Origin: Nocardia albiluteola
Lineage (GTDB): Bacteria; Actinomycetota; Actinomycetes; Mycobacteriales; Mycobacteriaceae
Assembly (NCBI RefSeq): GCF_018860155.1
Contig: NZ_JAHKNI010000017.1
Coordinates: 1 to 64,000 of the forward strand
Reading direction: 5' to 3'
Length of the DNA stretch: 64,000 nucleotides
Shown: in pieces, positions 38,358 to 46,696 of the stretch
Layout: every line of letters starts with the position of its first letter
Position numbering within the stretch: position 1 is the stretch's first letter
Notes under the pieces: model-generated
Told to the model about the DNA's origin: nothing
The model's input: the letters and a program-made list of their open reading frames with translations, nothing else
Databases searched by the model: none
Translations under genes and position numbers: made by a program

Positions 38358-39626
38358 ATGAGTTCCGGTGCGGCGGAGTCGGTCTCGGCCATCGAGGTGG
38401 TGTTCGCCGAGCACTATGGCCGCGCCGTGGCGAGCCTGATCCGCGTCTTCGGCGATATCGATCTCGCCGAGGACGCGGTCCAGGACGCGTTCACCACCGC
38501 GACTCAGCGCTGGCCCACCGAGGGGGTGCCGCCCAGCCCGCCCGGCTGGATCATGACGACCGCCCGCAACCGGGCCGTCGATCGACTGCGGCGCGATGCG
38601 GCCGGGGCGGGGAAGCTGGCCGAGGCCGCGCGGCTGCGGGGCGGTGGGGCGGAGAAATACCTGGACATCGAATCCGACCCCGTCGAGGAGGGTGCGGTGC
38701 GAGACGACCGGCTGCGCCTTATATTCACCTGCTGCCATCCGGCGCTGGCGCCCGCCGGCCGGGTGGCGCTGACCCTTCGCCTGCTCGGCGGGCTGTCGAC
38801 TCCACAGATCGCGCACGCGTTCCTTGTCTCGGAATCGACCATGGCGCAGCGCATCTCGCGAGCCAAGGCCAAGATCCGCGCCGCGCGCATCCCGTATCGG
38901 GTGCCGCAGGACGCCGATCTGCCCGAGCGCCTGCGCGCCGTGCTGACGGTGCTGTACCTGATCTTCACCGAGGGCCACACGGCCACCGCGGGTGAGGGTG
39001 TGACCAGGGCGGATCTGTGCGCGGAGGCGATCAGACTGACCCGCACCCTGGTCGAGCTGATGCCTGACGAGCCCGAGGCCCTGGGCCTGCTGGCCCTGAT
39101 GCTGCTCACCGAGTCTCGCCGCGCCGCCCGCACCGCCGCCGCGGGCGTGCTGGTGCCGCTGGCGCAGCAGGATCGCCGGGAGTGGGATCCGGCGCTCATC
39201 GCGGAGGGGCAGGAGCTGGTGCGGAGGTGCCTGCGCCGCAACCAGCCTGGGCCGTTTCAGATACAGGCGGCGATCAACGCGGTGCACGCGGATGCGATCG
39301 AGACCGCCGCGACCGACTGGAGCCAGATCGCGCAGCTCTACGACCAGCTCATGGCCGTGGCGCCGAGCCCTGTCGTGGCACTGAATCGGGCCGTCGCGAT
39401 CGCCGAGATCGACGGCGCCGCAGTGGGACTCGCGCTCGTCGATGGGCTGGAACTGGACGACTATCACCTGTATCACGCCGTCCGGGGTGACCTGCTCACC
39501 CGACTGGGACGCGACGACGAGGCGGAGGCGGCGTTCAATGCGGCGCTCGCGCTCACCGCCAATGCGGCCGAACAGGATTACCTGCGGGACCGCCTGCACG
39601 GCCTGCGGCGCGAGCCTTCGGACTGA
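38358..39626 (+). CDS. ECF42-group RNA polymerase sigma factor with C-terminal TPR-like domain
   Basis: 422 residues. Sigma-2 at about residues 12-80 (FAEHYGRAVASLIRVFGDIDLAEDAVQDAF, GWIMTTARNRAVDRLRR) and sigma-4 at about 125-180 (LTLRLLGGLSTPQIAHAFLVSESTMAQRISRAK). A long C-terminal extension of about 230 residues carries the conserved VLYLIFTEGHTA, LLALMLLTESRR and the helical-repeat ending EAEAAFNAALALT. This is the ECF42 architecture, regulated by the extension and not by an anti-sigma factor. Immediately follows the YCII gene without a gap. Confidence 0.92.
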   Translation: MSSGAAESVSAIEVVFAEHYGRAVASLIRVFGDIDLAEDAVQDAFTTATQRWPTEGVPPSPPGWIMTTARNRAVDRLRRDAAGAGKLAEAARLRGGGAEKYLDIESDPVEEGAVRDDRLRLIFTCCHPALAPAGRVALTLRLLGGLSTPQIAHAFLVSESTMAQRISRAKAKIRAARIPYRVPQDADLPERLRAVLTVLYLIFTEGHTATAGEGVTRADLCAEAIRLTRTLVELMPDEPEALGLLALMLLTESRRAARTAAAGVLVPLAQQDRREWDPALIAEGQELVRRCLRRNQPGPFQIQAAINAVHADAIETAATDWSQIAQLYDQLMAVAPSPVVALNRAVAIAEIDGAAVGLALVDGLELDDYHLYHAVRGDLLTRLGRDDEAEAAFNAALALTANAAEQDYLRDRLHGLRREPSD

Positions 39627-39663
39627 GCCGCCGCCCCCTTATGCCGCGCCGGAATGCCGTGGC

Positions 39664-40971
39664 CTACCAGGGATTCCAGTTGTCGGCCGGGCTGTCGGCG
39701 GCGCCCAGGTGGCGACGGCTCTTGCGGCGCTGGTAGAAGACCTCCTCCACCGACATCGTCGGTGCGGCCTCGGTGATCGCGGAAAGTCTGGCGTCGAGGT
39801 GATGCTCGTGGATGTGCCATTGCAGCCCGGCGCGGCGCTCGGCCGAGAGCGTCGCCCAGGCCGTGCCGAACCGGTCCTGCACGGTCGGATCCGCAACCGC
39901 GATGAGCTGCAACAGCATCGGCCACATATCGGCCTCGGTGGCGCGCGTGGGCAGGTCGATCACGATCGCGTCCGGCAGCCCCGCCAGCAGGCGTGCCGTG
40001 CGCCGCTGCACATCGGTGCCGGTGCGGGCGGCTAGCGCGAAAAACCCTCGCCAGCAGTTCGGTTCGGAGTGGCCGCGCAGTGCCGCGACTATCGCGTCCA
40101 TGGTGTCGTAATTGTCGAATGCCGGATTTGCGGCCATCTTCCCGAGCGACTGCCGACTCAGGTTTCCGGCCAGCACCAGCATCTCCGGGACCGCGCCGAC
40201 GCGGATCGCGCCGGTGATGAGATTACCGATCGCCGGGGGTGATCCGACGGCGAACAGGATATCTCCGATGGTGCGGATCACCTCGGGCTCACAGCGGGCG
40301 AAGACCGATAACGCCGCTAGTTGCAGATCCGGCGGTCCGGCCAGGACGGTGCGCACCATCCGCGGAATCCGTTGTGCGGGACCGCTGACCAACTGGCGCA
40401 TGATCGCACCGACGCTCTCGGCGGAGTAGGCGTAGGAGGCCGCGTGGATCAGGCCGGCGTCGTCCCGTGCGCCCTGTTCCAAGGCTGCGATCAGGCTCGG
40501 CGTCGCATGCGCCAGGAACGGGGCGAGCGTCACATAGTCGTGGCGGCGCAGGATCTCGTTCACGATCCGGATGAGCGGTGCGGCCGGGGCGACATCGGCC
40601 AGCTGCCCGAGCGTGGCGGGGTCCATGTAGGCGGCGCTGTCCGCGGCGTACGAGGTGCCCAGCAGCGCAATGGTTTCCGCGGCCTTCTTCGGGTGGTCGA
40701 CGCCGACGGTGCCGGCCGCCCGCCCCGTGATGGCGGGCGGGATGATGCGCTGCACGAGCGGCATCGACACGTTCAGCGGGATCAACGGCACGAGCCGGCT
40801 GATGCGCTTGAAGGTCTCTTTGTGCTGCTCGAAGATGATGCCCGCCATGCGCTCCTGAATCTCATGCAGCGCAACGGCGCCGAGTCGTTCCAGATGGGCC
40901 AGCCGCTCCGGCGGCACCTGCAGCGTGCGCGCCAGCAGGATGACCTGTGCGCGGGTTACCAGATTGGTCAT
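39664..40971 (-). CDS. All-helical protein of unknown function
   Basis: 435 residues. Predicted almost entirely helical, with repeated Ala/Leu-rich helices (for example HLERLGAVALHEIQERMAG, HPKKAAETIALLGTSY, LQLAALSVFARCEPEVI, NLSRQSLGKMAANPAF) suggestive of HEAT-like repeats. No membrane helix is clear-cut apart from a hydrophobic patch ISRLVPLIPLNVSMPLVQRIIPP. Its ATG overlaps the stop of the upstream 97-residue gene (ATGA), so both are made together. I do not recognise the family. Confidence 0.65.
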   Translation of the reverse strand: MTNLVTRAQVILLARTLQVPPERLAHLERLGAVALHEIQERMAGIIFEQHKETFKRISRLVPLIPLNVSMPLVQRIIPPAITGRAAGTVGVDHPKKAAETIALLGTSYAADSAAYMDPATLGQLADVAPAAPLIRIVNEILRRHDYVTLAPFLAHATPSLIAALEQGARDDAGLIHAASYAYSAESVGAIMRQLVSGPAQRIPRMVRTVLAGPPDLQLAALSVFARCEPEVIRTIGDILFAVGSPPAIGNLITGAIRVGAVPEMLVLAGNLSRQSLGKMAANPAFDNYDTMDAIVAALRGHSEPNCWRGFFALAARTGTDVQRRTARLLAGLPDAIVIDLPTRATEADMWPMLLQLIAVADPTVQDRFGTAWATLSAERRAGLQWHIHEHHLDARLSAITEAAPTMSVEEVFYQRRKSRRHLGAADSPADNWNPW

Positions 40972-41261
40972 CGGTGAACGATGTCCCGGAACATGATTCG
41001 CCTGGCAACGGTGCGGAACGGGCGGGGCAGCACGTCGATCATGTCGTCGATGGCCGTGGCGAGGGCGACGGCCTCGGCCTGCTGCGCGGAACGGAACAGG
41101 GCCAGCAGATCCGCCGCTTCCTGATCTGTCAGCTGGTCGCACGCGGCGAGGGGACCGTTCAACTCCTGTGCGAGTTCGGCTTTCGCGTTCACGCCGCCGC
41201 GGCGCCGACGCTGCGCGTGGTCGTGCCCGCCATACCCTGTGCCCATCACTCGCTCACTCAT
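40968..41261 (-). CDS. Small protein coupled to the 435-residue helical protein
   Basis: 97 residues. A His/Arg/Gly-rich start (GYGGHDHAQRRRRGG) is followed by a helical part (LTDQEAADLLALFRSAQQAEAVALATAIDDMIDVLPRPFRTVARRIM). AGGAG five bases before the ATG. Its stop overlaps the next start. Presumably a partner of the helical protein; function unknown. Confidence 0.65.
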   Translation of the reverse strand: MSERVMGTGYGGHDHAQRRRRGGVNAKAELAQELNGPLAACDQLTDQEAADLLALFRSAQQAEAVALATAIDDMIDVLPRPFRTVARRIMFRDIVHR

Positions 41262-41427
41262 GACTCTCCTGAACCTTGCGTCGGCGCGGGGATTACCCGT
41301 GCGCGCGCACCCCGAATCATAGGGTTGTCAGGCACTTTCGTCGCGGAAAACCATACCGGACCGAGTGATAGTCGTCACTGTGGCCGATTGTCCTGTGTCA
41401 CAACGGCATGGCGGGCGGTCGTGTTCG

Positions 41428-41775
41428 TCAGTACACGGGGCCGGTGTACTTCTCGCCCGGGCCCTTGCCCGGCTCGTCGGGGTGGGCGGAGGCCTCGCGG
41501 AACGCGCGCTGCAACGACTGCAGGCCGTCGCGCAGGGGTCCGGCGTGCGGGCCGAGGTACTCCACCGAGGAGGTGATGAGCCCGGCGAGCGCGGTGATCA
41601 CGCGGCGCGCCTCGTCCAGGTCGCGGCGCGCGCTGGTGTCGGGATCGGGGTCCGCGAGGCCGAGCTTCTCGGCGGCGGAGCTCATCAGCATGACCGCGGC
41701 GCGGCTGATCACCTCGACGGCCGGAATATCGGCGAGTTCGCGGACGTCCGGCTCGTCGAGGGGGGATTCACTCAT
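41428..41775 (-). CDS. DUF1844 protein
   Basis: About 115 residues. DUF1844 pattern: DVRELADIPAVEVISRAAVMLMSSAAEKLGL, then DLDEARRVITALAGLITSSVEYLGPHAGPLRDGLQSLQRAFREAS, an all-alpha protein. The gene neighbours infC in many actinobacteria, divergently as here. Start at MSES (41775); an ATG four codons upstream also lacks a good Shine-Dalgarno. Role unknown, possibly linked to translation by conserved neighbourhood only. Confidence 0.8.
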   Translation of the reverse strand: MSESPLDEPDVRELADIPAVEVISRAAVMLMSSAAEKLGLADPDPDTSARRDLDEARRVITALAGLITSSVEYLGPHAGPLRDGLQSLQRAFREASAHPDEPGKGPGEKYTGPVY

Positions 41776-42142
41776 GGTCGGTAGCATCCCATCGACGCCG
41801 ATGTCGCAGGTCGCGGGGGACGCCGATTGGGAGTCCGCGGTGTGGCGATGTTAGGCTGTACGGCAACGACCGCCCCGGACTCGTGTCCGGGGCAGTAAGT
41901 GGAGCCCGACTCCCACCGTCTACCGGCAGCAATGCCTGGTTGAACGGTCCGGTCGCCCATCGTATAGCGATGGGTTTGTGTGCTGCTCGATGCGGCACAG
42001 GTCGATGTGGCGTGTGCGCATCGAAGGCCGGTCGACACTCGGGCCCCGTGGCGGTTGAAATACCGAAACGGGGCTTTCGTGTTGGATATGGGGTTGCAGT
42101 TACAGCGGTCGTTGGACGACACCGCTTGACCTAGGAGGCCCC
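41776..42142 (+). promoter_or_regulatory. infC leader with three hairpins, the last terminator-like
   Basis: 367 bp without a gene between DUF1844 and infC. Perfect stems: GCCCCGGA/TCCGGGGC (41872-41893, 6-base loop); CCCATCG/CGATGGG (41956-41974, 5-base loop); and GCCCCGT/ACGGGGC (42043-42074) enclosing an inner CGGT/ACCG pairing and followed by TTT. The last resembles an intrinsic terminator placed in a leader, suggesting attenuation or protein-mediated control of the infC operon, as known for IF3/L20 leaders in other bacteria. Confidence 0.6.
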
Positions 42143-42784
42143 ATCAGCACTGAGACCCGCATCAACGATCGCATCCGCGTGCCCGAGGTCCGCCTCATCG
42201 GACCCGGCGGCGAGCAGGTTGGGATCGTGCGTGTTGAAGATGCACTGCGCGTCGCTCTGGAGGCAGACCTCGACCTGGTCGAGGTCGCACCGGACGCGCG
42301 TCCGCCGGTGTGCAAGATCATGGACTACGGCAAGTACAAGTACGAGACCGCGCAGAAGGCGCGCGAGTCTCGGAAGAACCAGGTCCAGACCGTGATCAAG
42401 GAGCAGAAGCTCCGCCCGAAGATCGACGACCACGACTACGCGACCAAGCGCGGTCACGTGATGCGCTTCCTCGAGGCCGGGTCGAAGGTCAAGGTGACGA
42501 TCATGTTCCGTGGCCGCGAGCAGTCGCGGCCCGAGCTCGGATTCCGGCTGCTGCAGCGCCTGGCCGCAGATGTCGCCGATCTGGGTTTCGTGGAGACTTC
42601 GGCCAAGCAGGACGGCCGGAACATGACAATGGTCCTCGCGCCGCACAAGGGCGCGAAGACGCGGGCGAAGGCGCAGCAGACGGTGTCGCAGCAGTCGACC
42701 CCGCAGCCGCCGCCGGCCGCTCCGGAGGCCCAGGAAGCTCCTGCGGCTCCCGCGCCGGAGGCCGAAGCGGCCAACCCACAGTAG
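42143..42784 (+). CDS. infC: Translation initiation factor IF-3, ATC start
   Basis: 213 residues if started at ATC 42143. The conserved start STETRINDRIRVPEVRLIGPGG lies directly after this ATC, which has AGGAGG four bases upstream. The first in-frame GTG (42179) would cut off conserved residues and has no Shine-Dalgarno. Non-AUG starts in infC are the basis of autoregulation, since IF3 rejects them. Then the linker and C-domain (YGKYKYE, RPKIDDHDYATK, MFRGREQSRPELG, SAKQDGRNMTMVLAP), with a Pro/Ala/Glu-rich tail of about 40 residues. IF3 governs start-site fidelity on the 30S subunit. Confidence 0.93.
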   Translation: MSTETRINDRIRVPEVRLIGPGGEQVGIVRVEDALRVALEADLDLVEVAPDARPPVCKIMDYGKYKYETAQKARESRKNQVQTVIKEQKLRPKIDDHDYATKRGHVMRFLEAGSKVKVTIMFRGREQSRPELGFRLLQRLAADVADLGFVETSAKQDGRNMTMVLAPHKGAKTRAKAQQTVSQQSTPQPPPAAPEAQEAPAAPAPEAEAANPQ

Positions 42785-42853
42785 AACCGATACGAAAGTT
42801 GCCACCGGCGGCGCTGAGCGCTGCCCGTGGCATGAGACAGATATGAGGAATCC

Positions 42854-43048
42854 ATGCCGAAGATGAAGAGCCACAGCGGCGCCTCGAAGCGATTCAAGGT
42901 CACTGGTCGCGGCAAGCTGCTGCGTCAGCAGGCGAACCGTCGCCACCTGCTCGAGCACAAGCCCACACGCCGGACTCGTCGTCTGGATGGCACGGAGGTC
43001 GTCGCGAAGGCCGATGTCCGTCGCGTCAAGAAGCTGCTCGGTATCTGA
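42854..43048 (+). CDS. rpmI: 50S ribosomal protein L35
   Basis: 64 residues, standard length. Starts MPKMKSHSGASKRFKVTG and is highly basic, with GRGKLLRQQANRRHLLEHK as in all L35. GAGGAA precedes the ATG. Middle gene of infC-rpmI-rplT. Confidence 0.97.
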   Translation: MPKMKSHSGASKRFKVTGRGKLLRQQANRRHLLEHKPTRRTRRLDGTEVVAKADVRRVKKLLGI

Positions 43049-43094
43049 GCCGGCTCCCCGCGATCCGTTCCTCGGACGCATCCCCGACCACCTC

Positions 43095-43111
43095 GGGCGC
43101 TGCGAGCGCCC
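43095..43111 (+). promoter_or_regulatory. Hairpin between rpmI and rplT
   Basis: GGGCGC-tgcga-GCGCCC, perfect 6-bp stem and 5-base loop, 23 bp before the rplT start. It could be part of an L20-binding or RNA-processing element; too short for a sure assignment. Confidence 0.4.
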
Positions 43112-43134
43112 CACTATCGAACAAGGACTGACCA

Positions 43135-43515
43135 GTGGCACGCGTCAAAAGGGCCGTCAACGCTCAGAAGAAGCGCCGTTCCGTTCTCGAGGCCTCCAAG
43201 GGCTACCGCGGGCAGCGCTCGCGGCTGTACCGCAAGGCCAAGGAACAGCAGCTGCACTCGCTCACCTACGCCTACCGCGACCGCCGCGCGCGCAAGGGTG
43301 ACTTCCGCAAGCTGTGGATCGCCCGCATCAATGCGGCGGCCCGCCTGAACGACATCACCTACAACCGCTTCATCCAGGGCCTGAAGGCCGCGGGTGTCGA
43401 GGTGGACCGCAAGATCCTGGCCGAGCTCGCCGTCTCCGACGCCGAGGCGTTCGCCGGCCTGGTCGCGGTCGCGAAGGCCGCCCTGCCGGAGGATGTCAAC
43501 GCCCCGGCCGCCTGA
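43135..43515 (+). CDS. rplT: 50S ribosomal protein L20
   Basis: 126 residues from a GTG. Characteristic ARVKRAVNAQKKRRSVLEASKG start, YRDRRARKGDFRKLWI and AGVEVDRKILAELAV. A large-subunit assembly protein and, in several bacteria, repressor of its own operon. Third gene of the operon, with the SpoU methyltransferase gene starting 38 bp later. Confidence 0.97.
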   Translation: MARVKRAVNAQKKRRSVLEASKGYRGQRSRLYRKAKEQQLHSLTYAYRDRRARKGDFRKLWIARINAAARLNDITYNRFIQGLKAAGVEVDRKILAELAVSDAEAFAGLVAVAKAALPEDVNAPAA

Positions 43516-43553
43516 TCCGGCGACAGTTGAACACTCAGCATCGGGAACGACCC

Positions 43554-44351
43554 GTGGATGCGCTCTCCGAGCGCAATCCCCGGGTCGTTTCCGCTGTCAA
43601 GCTGCATCGCGGCGCCCATCGCCGCCGGACCGGGCTGTTCCTGGCCGAGGGCGCGAATTCGGTTGCCGCGGCGCTGGATACCGAGCGCGTCGAGGAGCTG
43701 CTCTATTCGAACCGCGCCGCCGAACGCGAGCACGAGCTGGTGGCGGGCGCCGCCGCCGCGGGTGTGCGCACCACGCTGGTGAGCGAGCGGGCCGCCGAGC
43801 AGCTGGGGGAGACGGTCACGCCGCCCGGGTTGGTCGCGGTATGCCGTCTGGTCGATGTGCCACTGGCGCAGCTGCTTTCGCCGCAGCCAGCGATGCTCGC
43901 GGTACCCGTCGAGATCGCCGATCCGGGCAATGCGGGCACCCTGATCCGGGTCGCCGATGCGGTCGGCGCGAACGGCGTTGTGCTGGCCGGTGATTCGGTC
44001 GACCCCCATAACGGCAAGTGCGTCCGCGCCTGTGCTGGAAGCCTTTTCCACGTGCCCGTCGCCCGCGACCGCGACATCGATTCCGTCCTGGCGGCATTGA
44101 CCGAGGCCGGAATCACTGTCCTGGCCACCACCGCCCGCGGCGAGATCGATCTCGACGCCGCCGACGACATCCTGTCCGGCCCGGTGGCCTGGCTGTTCGG
44201 CAACGAGGCCCACGGCCTCGATCCCGCCGTCGCCGCCCGCGCCGACCACCGCATCCGCATCCCCATCCACGGCCGCGCGGAAAGCCTGAATCTGGCTGCC
44301 GCCGCGGCGATCTGCCTCTACGCGAGCGCCCGCGTCCAGCATCGCCGCTGA
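43554..44351 (+). CDS. SpoU/TrmH-family rRNA 2'-O-methyltransferase
   Basis: 265 residues from a GTG. N-terminal L30e-like RNA-binding domain (RRTGLFLAEGANSVAAAL), then the trefoil-knot SPOUT domain with motif 1 VEIADPGNAGTLIRVADAVGANGV, motif 2 WLFGNEAHGLD and motif 3 IPIHGRAESLNLAAAAAI. It methylates a ribose in 23S rRNA; tsnR-type genes at this place belong to the conserved neighbourhood (Rv1644). Possible influence on thiopeptide or other ribosome-targeting antibiotic sensitivity cannot be told from sequence. A stem-loop follows the stop. Confidence 0.9.
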   Translation: MDALSERNPRVVSAVKLHRGAHRRRTGLFLAEGANSVAAALDTERVEELLYSNRAAEREHELVAGAAAAGVRTTLVSERAAEQLGETVTPPGLVAVCRLVDVPLAQLLSPQPAMLAVPVEIADPGNAGTLIRVADAVGANGVVLAGDSVDPHNGKCVRACAGSLFHVPVARDRDIDSVLAALTEAGITVLATTARGEIDLDAADDILSGPVAWLFGNEAHGLDPAVAARADHRIRIPIHGRAESLNLAAAAAICLYASARVQHRR

Positions 44352-44395
44352 CCGGACGACGGTCCGCGCGGGATAGATTCGCGGGCGTCGTCCGG
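44352..44395. terminator. Bidirectional hairpin after the methyltransferase gene
   Basis: Perfect 10-bp outer stem CCGGACGACG/CGTCGTCCGG with a nearly complementary inner GTCCGCG/CGCGGGC pairing, located right after the stop and before the convergent permease gene. Confidence 0.75.
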
Positions 44396-44413
44396 CTGCG
44401 GTGTCACCGTGGT

Positions 44414-45847
44414 TCAGCCCGCGGTGGGGACCGAGATCTCCTCGGGATAGATCATGTGGGCCGGAGGATTGGCGGTGCGGCGGGCGAGGGGGTAGTAGAG
44501 GGCCGCAGTGACGACGATGCCGACAATCCAGGAGATGTCCGCGCCGCCAAGGGCTTTGGCGATTGGGCCGGTGTAGAGGGTCTGCGCGGTGAACGGGATC
44601 TGCGCGACGATGCCGATGACGTAGCAGGCCAGGGCCGCGATGTTCCAGCGGCCGTAGCGGCCGTTCGGGTCGTACAGCGCCGGGATGTCGAAGCGCTCGC
44701 GCGAGATCAGGTAGTAGTCGGTCAGGTTGATGGCGCTCCACGGGATGAACACCATCAGCAGCACGAGCACGAAATTCTCGAAGTTGCTGAGGAAGTCGGA
44801 GCTGGCGGCGATGGCGATGAGCATCGAGACGACGATGAAGCCGACGATGTACGCGGTCCGCGCGGCCTGCGTGGTGCGCGAGCGGGCGGTGAACGCGGTC
44901 ACCGAGGTCAGGATCGACATGAATCCGCCGTAGGCGTTGAGGCAGTTCACCGTCAGCTTGCCGACCACGATCACCAGGTAGATCAGGATCCCGAGTACGG
45001 CCGGTCCGGCGAGGTTGCCGATGAAACCGACCTGGTCGCCCAGGAAGGCTTTGCCGGCCACGGCCGCCACCAGCGCGCCGAGCGTCATGGACCATTGCGA
45101 TCCGAGCACGCTGCCGGCCAGAGTCGCCCAGAAGGTGGCGCGGGCGCTGGTCGAACGTGGCAGGTACCGCGAGTAGTCGGCGACATACGGGCCGAAGGTC
45201 AGCTGCCAGCCGGCGCCCAGCGAGATTGCCAGCACGAAGGTAGCGATGTCGAACGGCTTGGTCCCCACGTAGTGGCCGACATCGTGCTGGGTGAACAGGC
45301 GCACGGTCAGGTAGGTGAACCCGAGTGCGCCGGCGACGGTCGCTATCCGGCCGATGACGTGGATCAATCGATAGCCGGTCACCGCGACGACGGCGGTGAG
45401 CGCGCCGAAGACGATGATTCCGACCGCGGGGGTGTGGATGTGCAGTAGCTTGTCCACGGCCTGACCGGCGAGCACGCTGCCGGTCGCGGCGAAGCCGAGA
45501 TACATCACGATCACCAGCACCAGCGGCACCACCGCGCCCAGCACACCGAATTGTGCACGGCTGGAGATCATTTGCGGCATACCCAGCCGCGGTCCCTGCG
45601 CGGAGTGCAGCGCCATCACGATGCCGCCCAGCACGTTGCCGATGAGCAGGCCGACGATGCCCCACAGCGCGTCGGCGCCGAAGACCACCGCCAATGCGCC
45701 GTCCACGATCGCGGTGATCTGCATGTTCGCCCCGAACCACAGGGTGAATTGATTGAACGGCGTGCCGTGTCTCTCCGCGTCGGGGATGACCTCGATGGTG
45801 CGGTGTTCGAGGGCCCGGCCGGTGCCGGACTGCTCGGTGGCTGACAT
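44414..45847 (-). CDS. NCS1-family purine/pyrimidine-type permease
   Basis: 477 residues, about 12 membrane segments. NCS1 signs: FNQFTLWFGANMQI near the start, the GLLIGNVLGG and MPQMISSRAQFG motifs after helix 1-2, FGPYVADYSRYLPR, and the INLTDYYLI region of helix 9. Family members move cytosine, allantoin, hydantoins or nucleobases by cation symport. GGAAGG six bases before the ATG. No catabolic gene is adjacent, so the substrate is open. Controlled probably through the palindromes at 45920-45966. Confidence 0.88.
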   Translation of the reverse strand: MSATEQSGTGRALEHRTIEVIPDAERHGTPFNQFTLWFGANMQITAIVDGALAVVFGADALWGIVGLLIGNVLGGIVMALHSAQGPRLGMPQMISSRAQFGVLGAVVPLVLVIVMYLGFAATGSVLAGQAVDKLLHIHTPAVGIIVFGALTAVVAVTGYRLIHVIGRIATVAGALGFTYLTVRLFTQHDVGHYVGTKPFDIATFVLAISLGAGWQLTFGPYVADYSRYLPRSTSARATFWATLAGSVLGSQWSMTLGALVAAVAGKAFLGDQVGFIGNLAGPAVLGILIYLVIVVGKLTVNCLNAYGGFMSILTSVTAFTARSRTTQAARTAYIVGFIVVSMLIAIAASSDFLSNFENFVLVLLMVFIPWSAINLTDYYLISRERFDIPALYDPNGRYGRWNIAALACYVIGIVAQIPFTAQTLYTGPIAKALGGADISWIVGIVVTAALYYPLARRTANPPAHMIYPEEISVPTAG

Positions 45848-45919
45848 GCGGTGCCTTCCGTGAGGAGGGGGAGCAACTACATCACGTGCGGCGAGGGATC
45901 TAGCATGCGTTCGATAGTG

Positions 45920-45966
45920 CTCTGGGTCACTGGATCGACCCAGAGGTATATTCCTGTATATACAGG
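45920..45966. promoter_or_regulatory. Two palindromes in the permease promoter
   Basis: CTCTGGGTC/GACCCAGAG (45920-45945, 9-bp perfect arms, 8-bp spacer) and CCTGTATATACAGG (45953-45966, perfect 14-bp palindrome). They lie between the permease start and the end of the tetR gene and look like operator sites; the A/T-rich TATATA core may overlap the promoter. Confidence 0.6.
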
Positions 45967-45994
45967 TCGTTGTCAACCATCGGCGGCGAGTGGA

Positions 45995-46561
45995 TCAGGC
46001 GTAGAAGCAGGCGGCGATCTCGTCGGCCCAGGGGGTCGGCACGGCGTTCGGGCCCACGACCTGCATCGCGGTCATGACGGTCATGAGCATGCCGGTCGCC
46101 AGGAAATGCTGTGCCTGGTCCGGGGTGGCACCGGTGAGCTCGCGGATCAGGCGGTAGATCCCGCCGAATCGGTCGCGGACCTCGGTGCCGATCGCGGGAT
46201 CGGAGCTGGCGGAGAATCCGTGCAGCAGTACCAGCGGTAGTTCGGGTTCGGACAGGAATGTCTGGTATGCCCCGCCGAGGGTTCGCAGCTTGCCCGCGGG
46301 GTCGGCGTCGGCCGGAATCCGGGCGGCCGCCTGCCGGAAGATCTCCTCGATACGGTCGCAGGCGCGGTTCGTGGAGGCGACGAACAGGCGCTGTTTGGAG
46401 CCGAAGAGCCGGATGACGTACGGCTGGGATACTCCGGCTCGGCGCGCGATCTCGTCGGTTTTCGTTGCGGCGTAACCGGATTCGGCGAACGCGCCGACCG
46501 CGGCCCGTAGTACCTGCTCGCTGCGTTCCTCGGCGGTCAAGCGTATCCGGGTCGAGGTCAT
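45995..46561 (-). CDS. TetR-family regulator of the MFS exporter
   Basis: 188 residues. Helix-turn-helix RSEQVLRAAVGAFAESGYAATKTDEIARRAGVSQPYVIRLFGSKQRLF, then a variable ligand-binding domain. GGAGGG lies before the ATG. Divergent from the MFS gene across a 135-bp region that carries two copies of a TTATCAGT(C/G)GAT motif, so it very likely represses the exporter. It could also affect the downstream permease, but that gene has its own palindromes. Confidence 0.88.
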   Translation of the reverse strand: MTSTRIRLTAEERSEQVLRAAVGAFAESGYAATKTDEIARRAGVSQPYVIRLFGSKQRLFVASTNRACDRIEEIFRQAAARIPADADPAGKLRTLGGAYQTFLSEPELPLVLLHGFSASSDPAIGTEVRDRFGGIYRLIRELTGATPDQAQHFLATGMLMTVMTAMQVVGPNAVPTPWADEIAACFYA

Positions 46562-46623
46562 CGTCGCCCTCCTTGCTCGTATCTGCCGGAATTCGGGTCG
46601 TTGCGACCGGATCCCGGAGTTCT

Positions 46624-46680
46624 TGACATCTTATCAGTGGATGCATACTGTCGTCGGCATCAAGTTATCAGTCGATAACA
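46624..46680 (+). promoter_or_regulatory. MFS promoter with two TetR operator sites
   Basis: A -35 TTGACA (46624-46629), 17-bp spacer and -10 TACTGT (46647-46652) form a good sigma-70-type promoter. One site, TTATCAGTGGAT, lies inside the spacer. The second, GTTATC-agtc-GATAAC (46665-46680), is a perfect palindrome 33 bp downstream. Binding at both would block polymerase. Confidence 0.75.
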
Positions 46681-46696
46681 ACAAAGGAACTCACTC

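Noticed and set aside
42179..42784. infC starting at the GTG of VPEVRLIG
   Set aside because: This start has no Shine-Dalgarno and would drop the conserved STETRIN start; the ATC 36 bases upstream has AGGAGG at the right distance.
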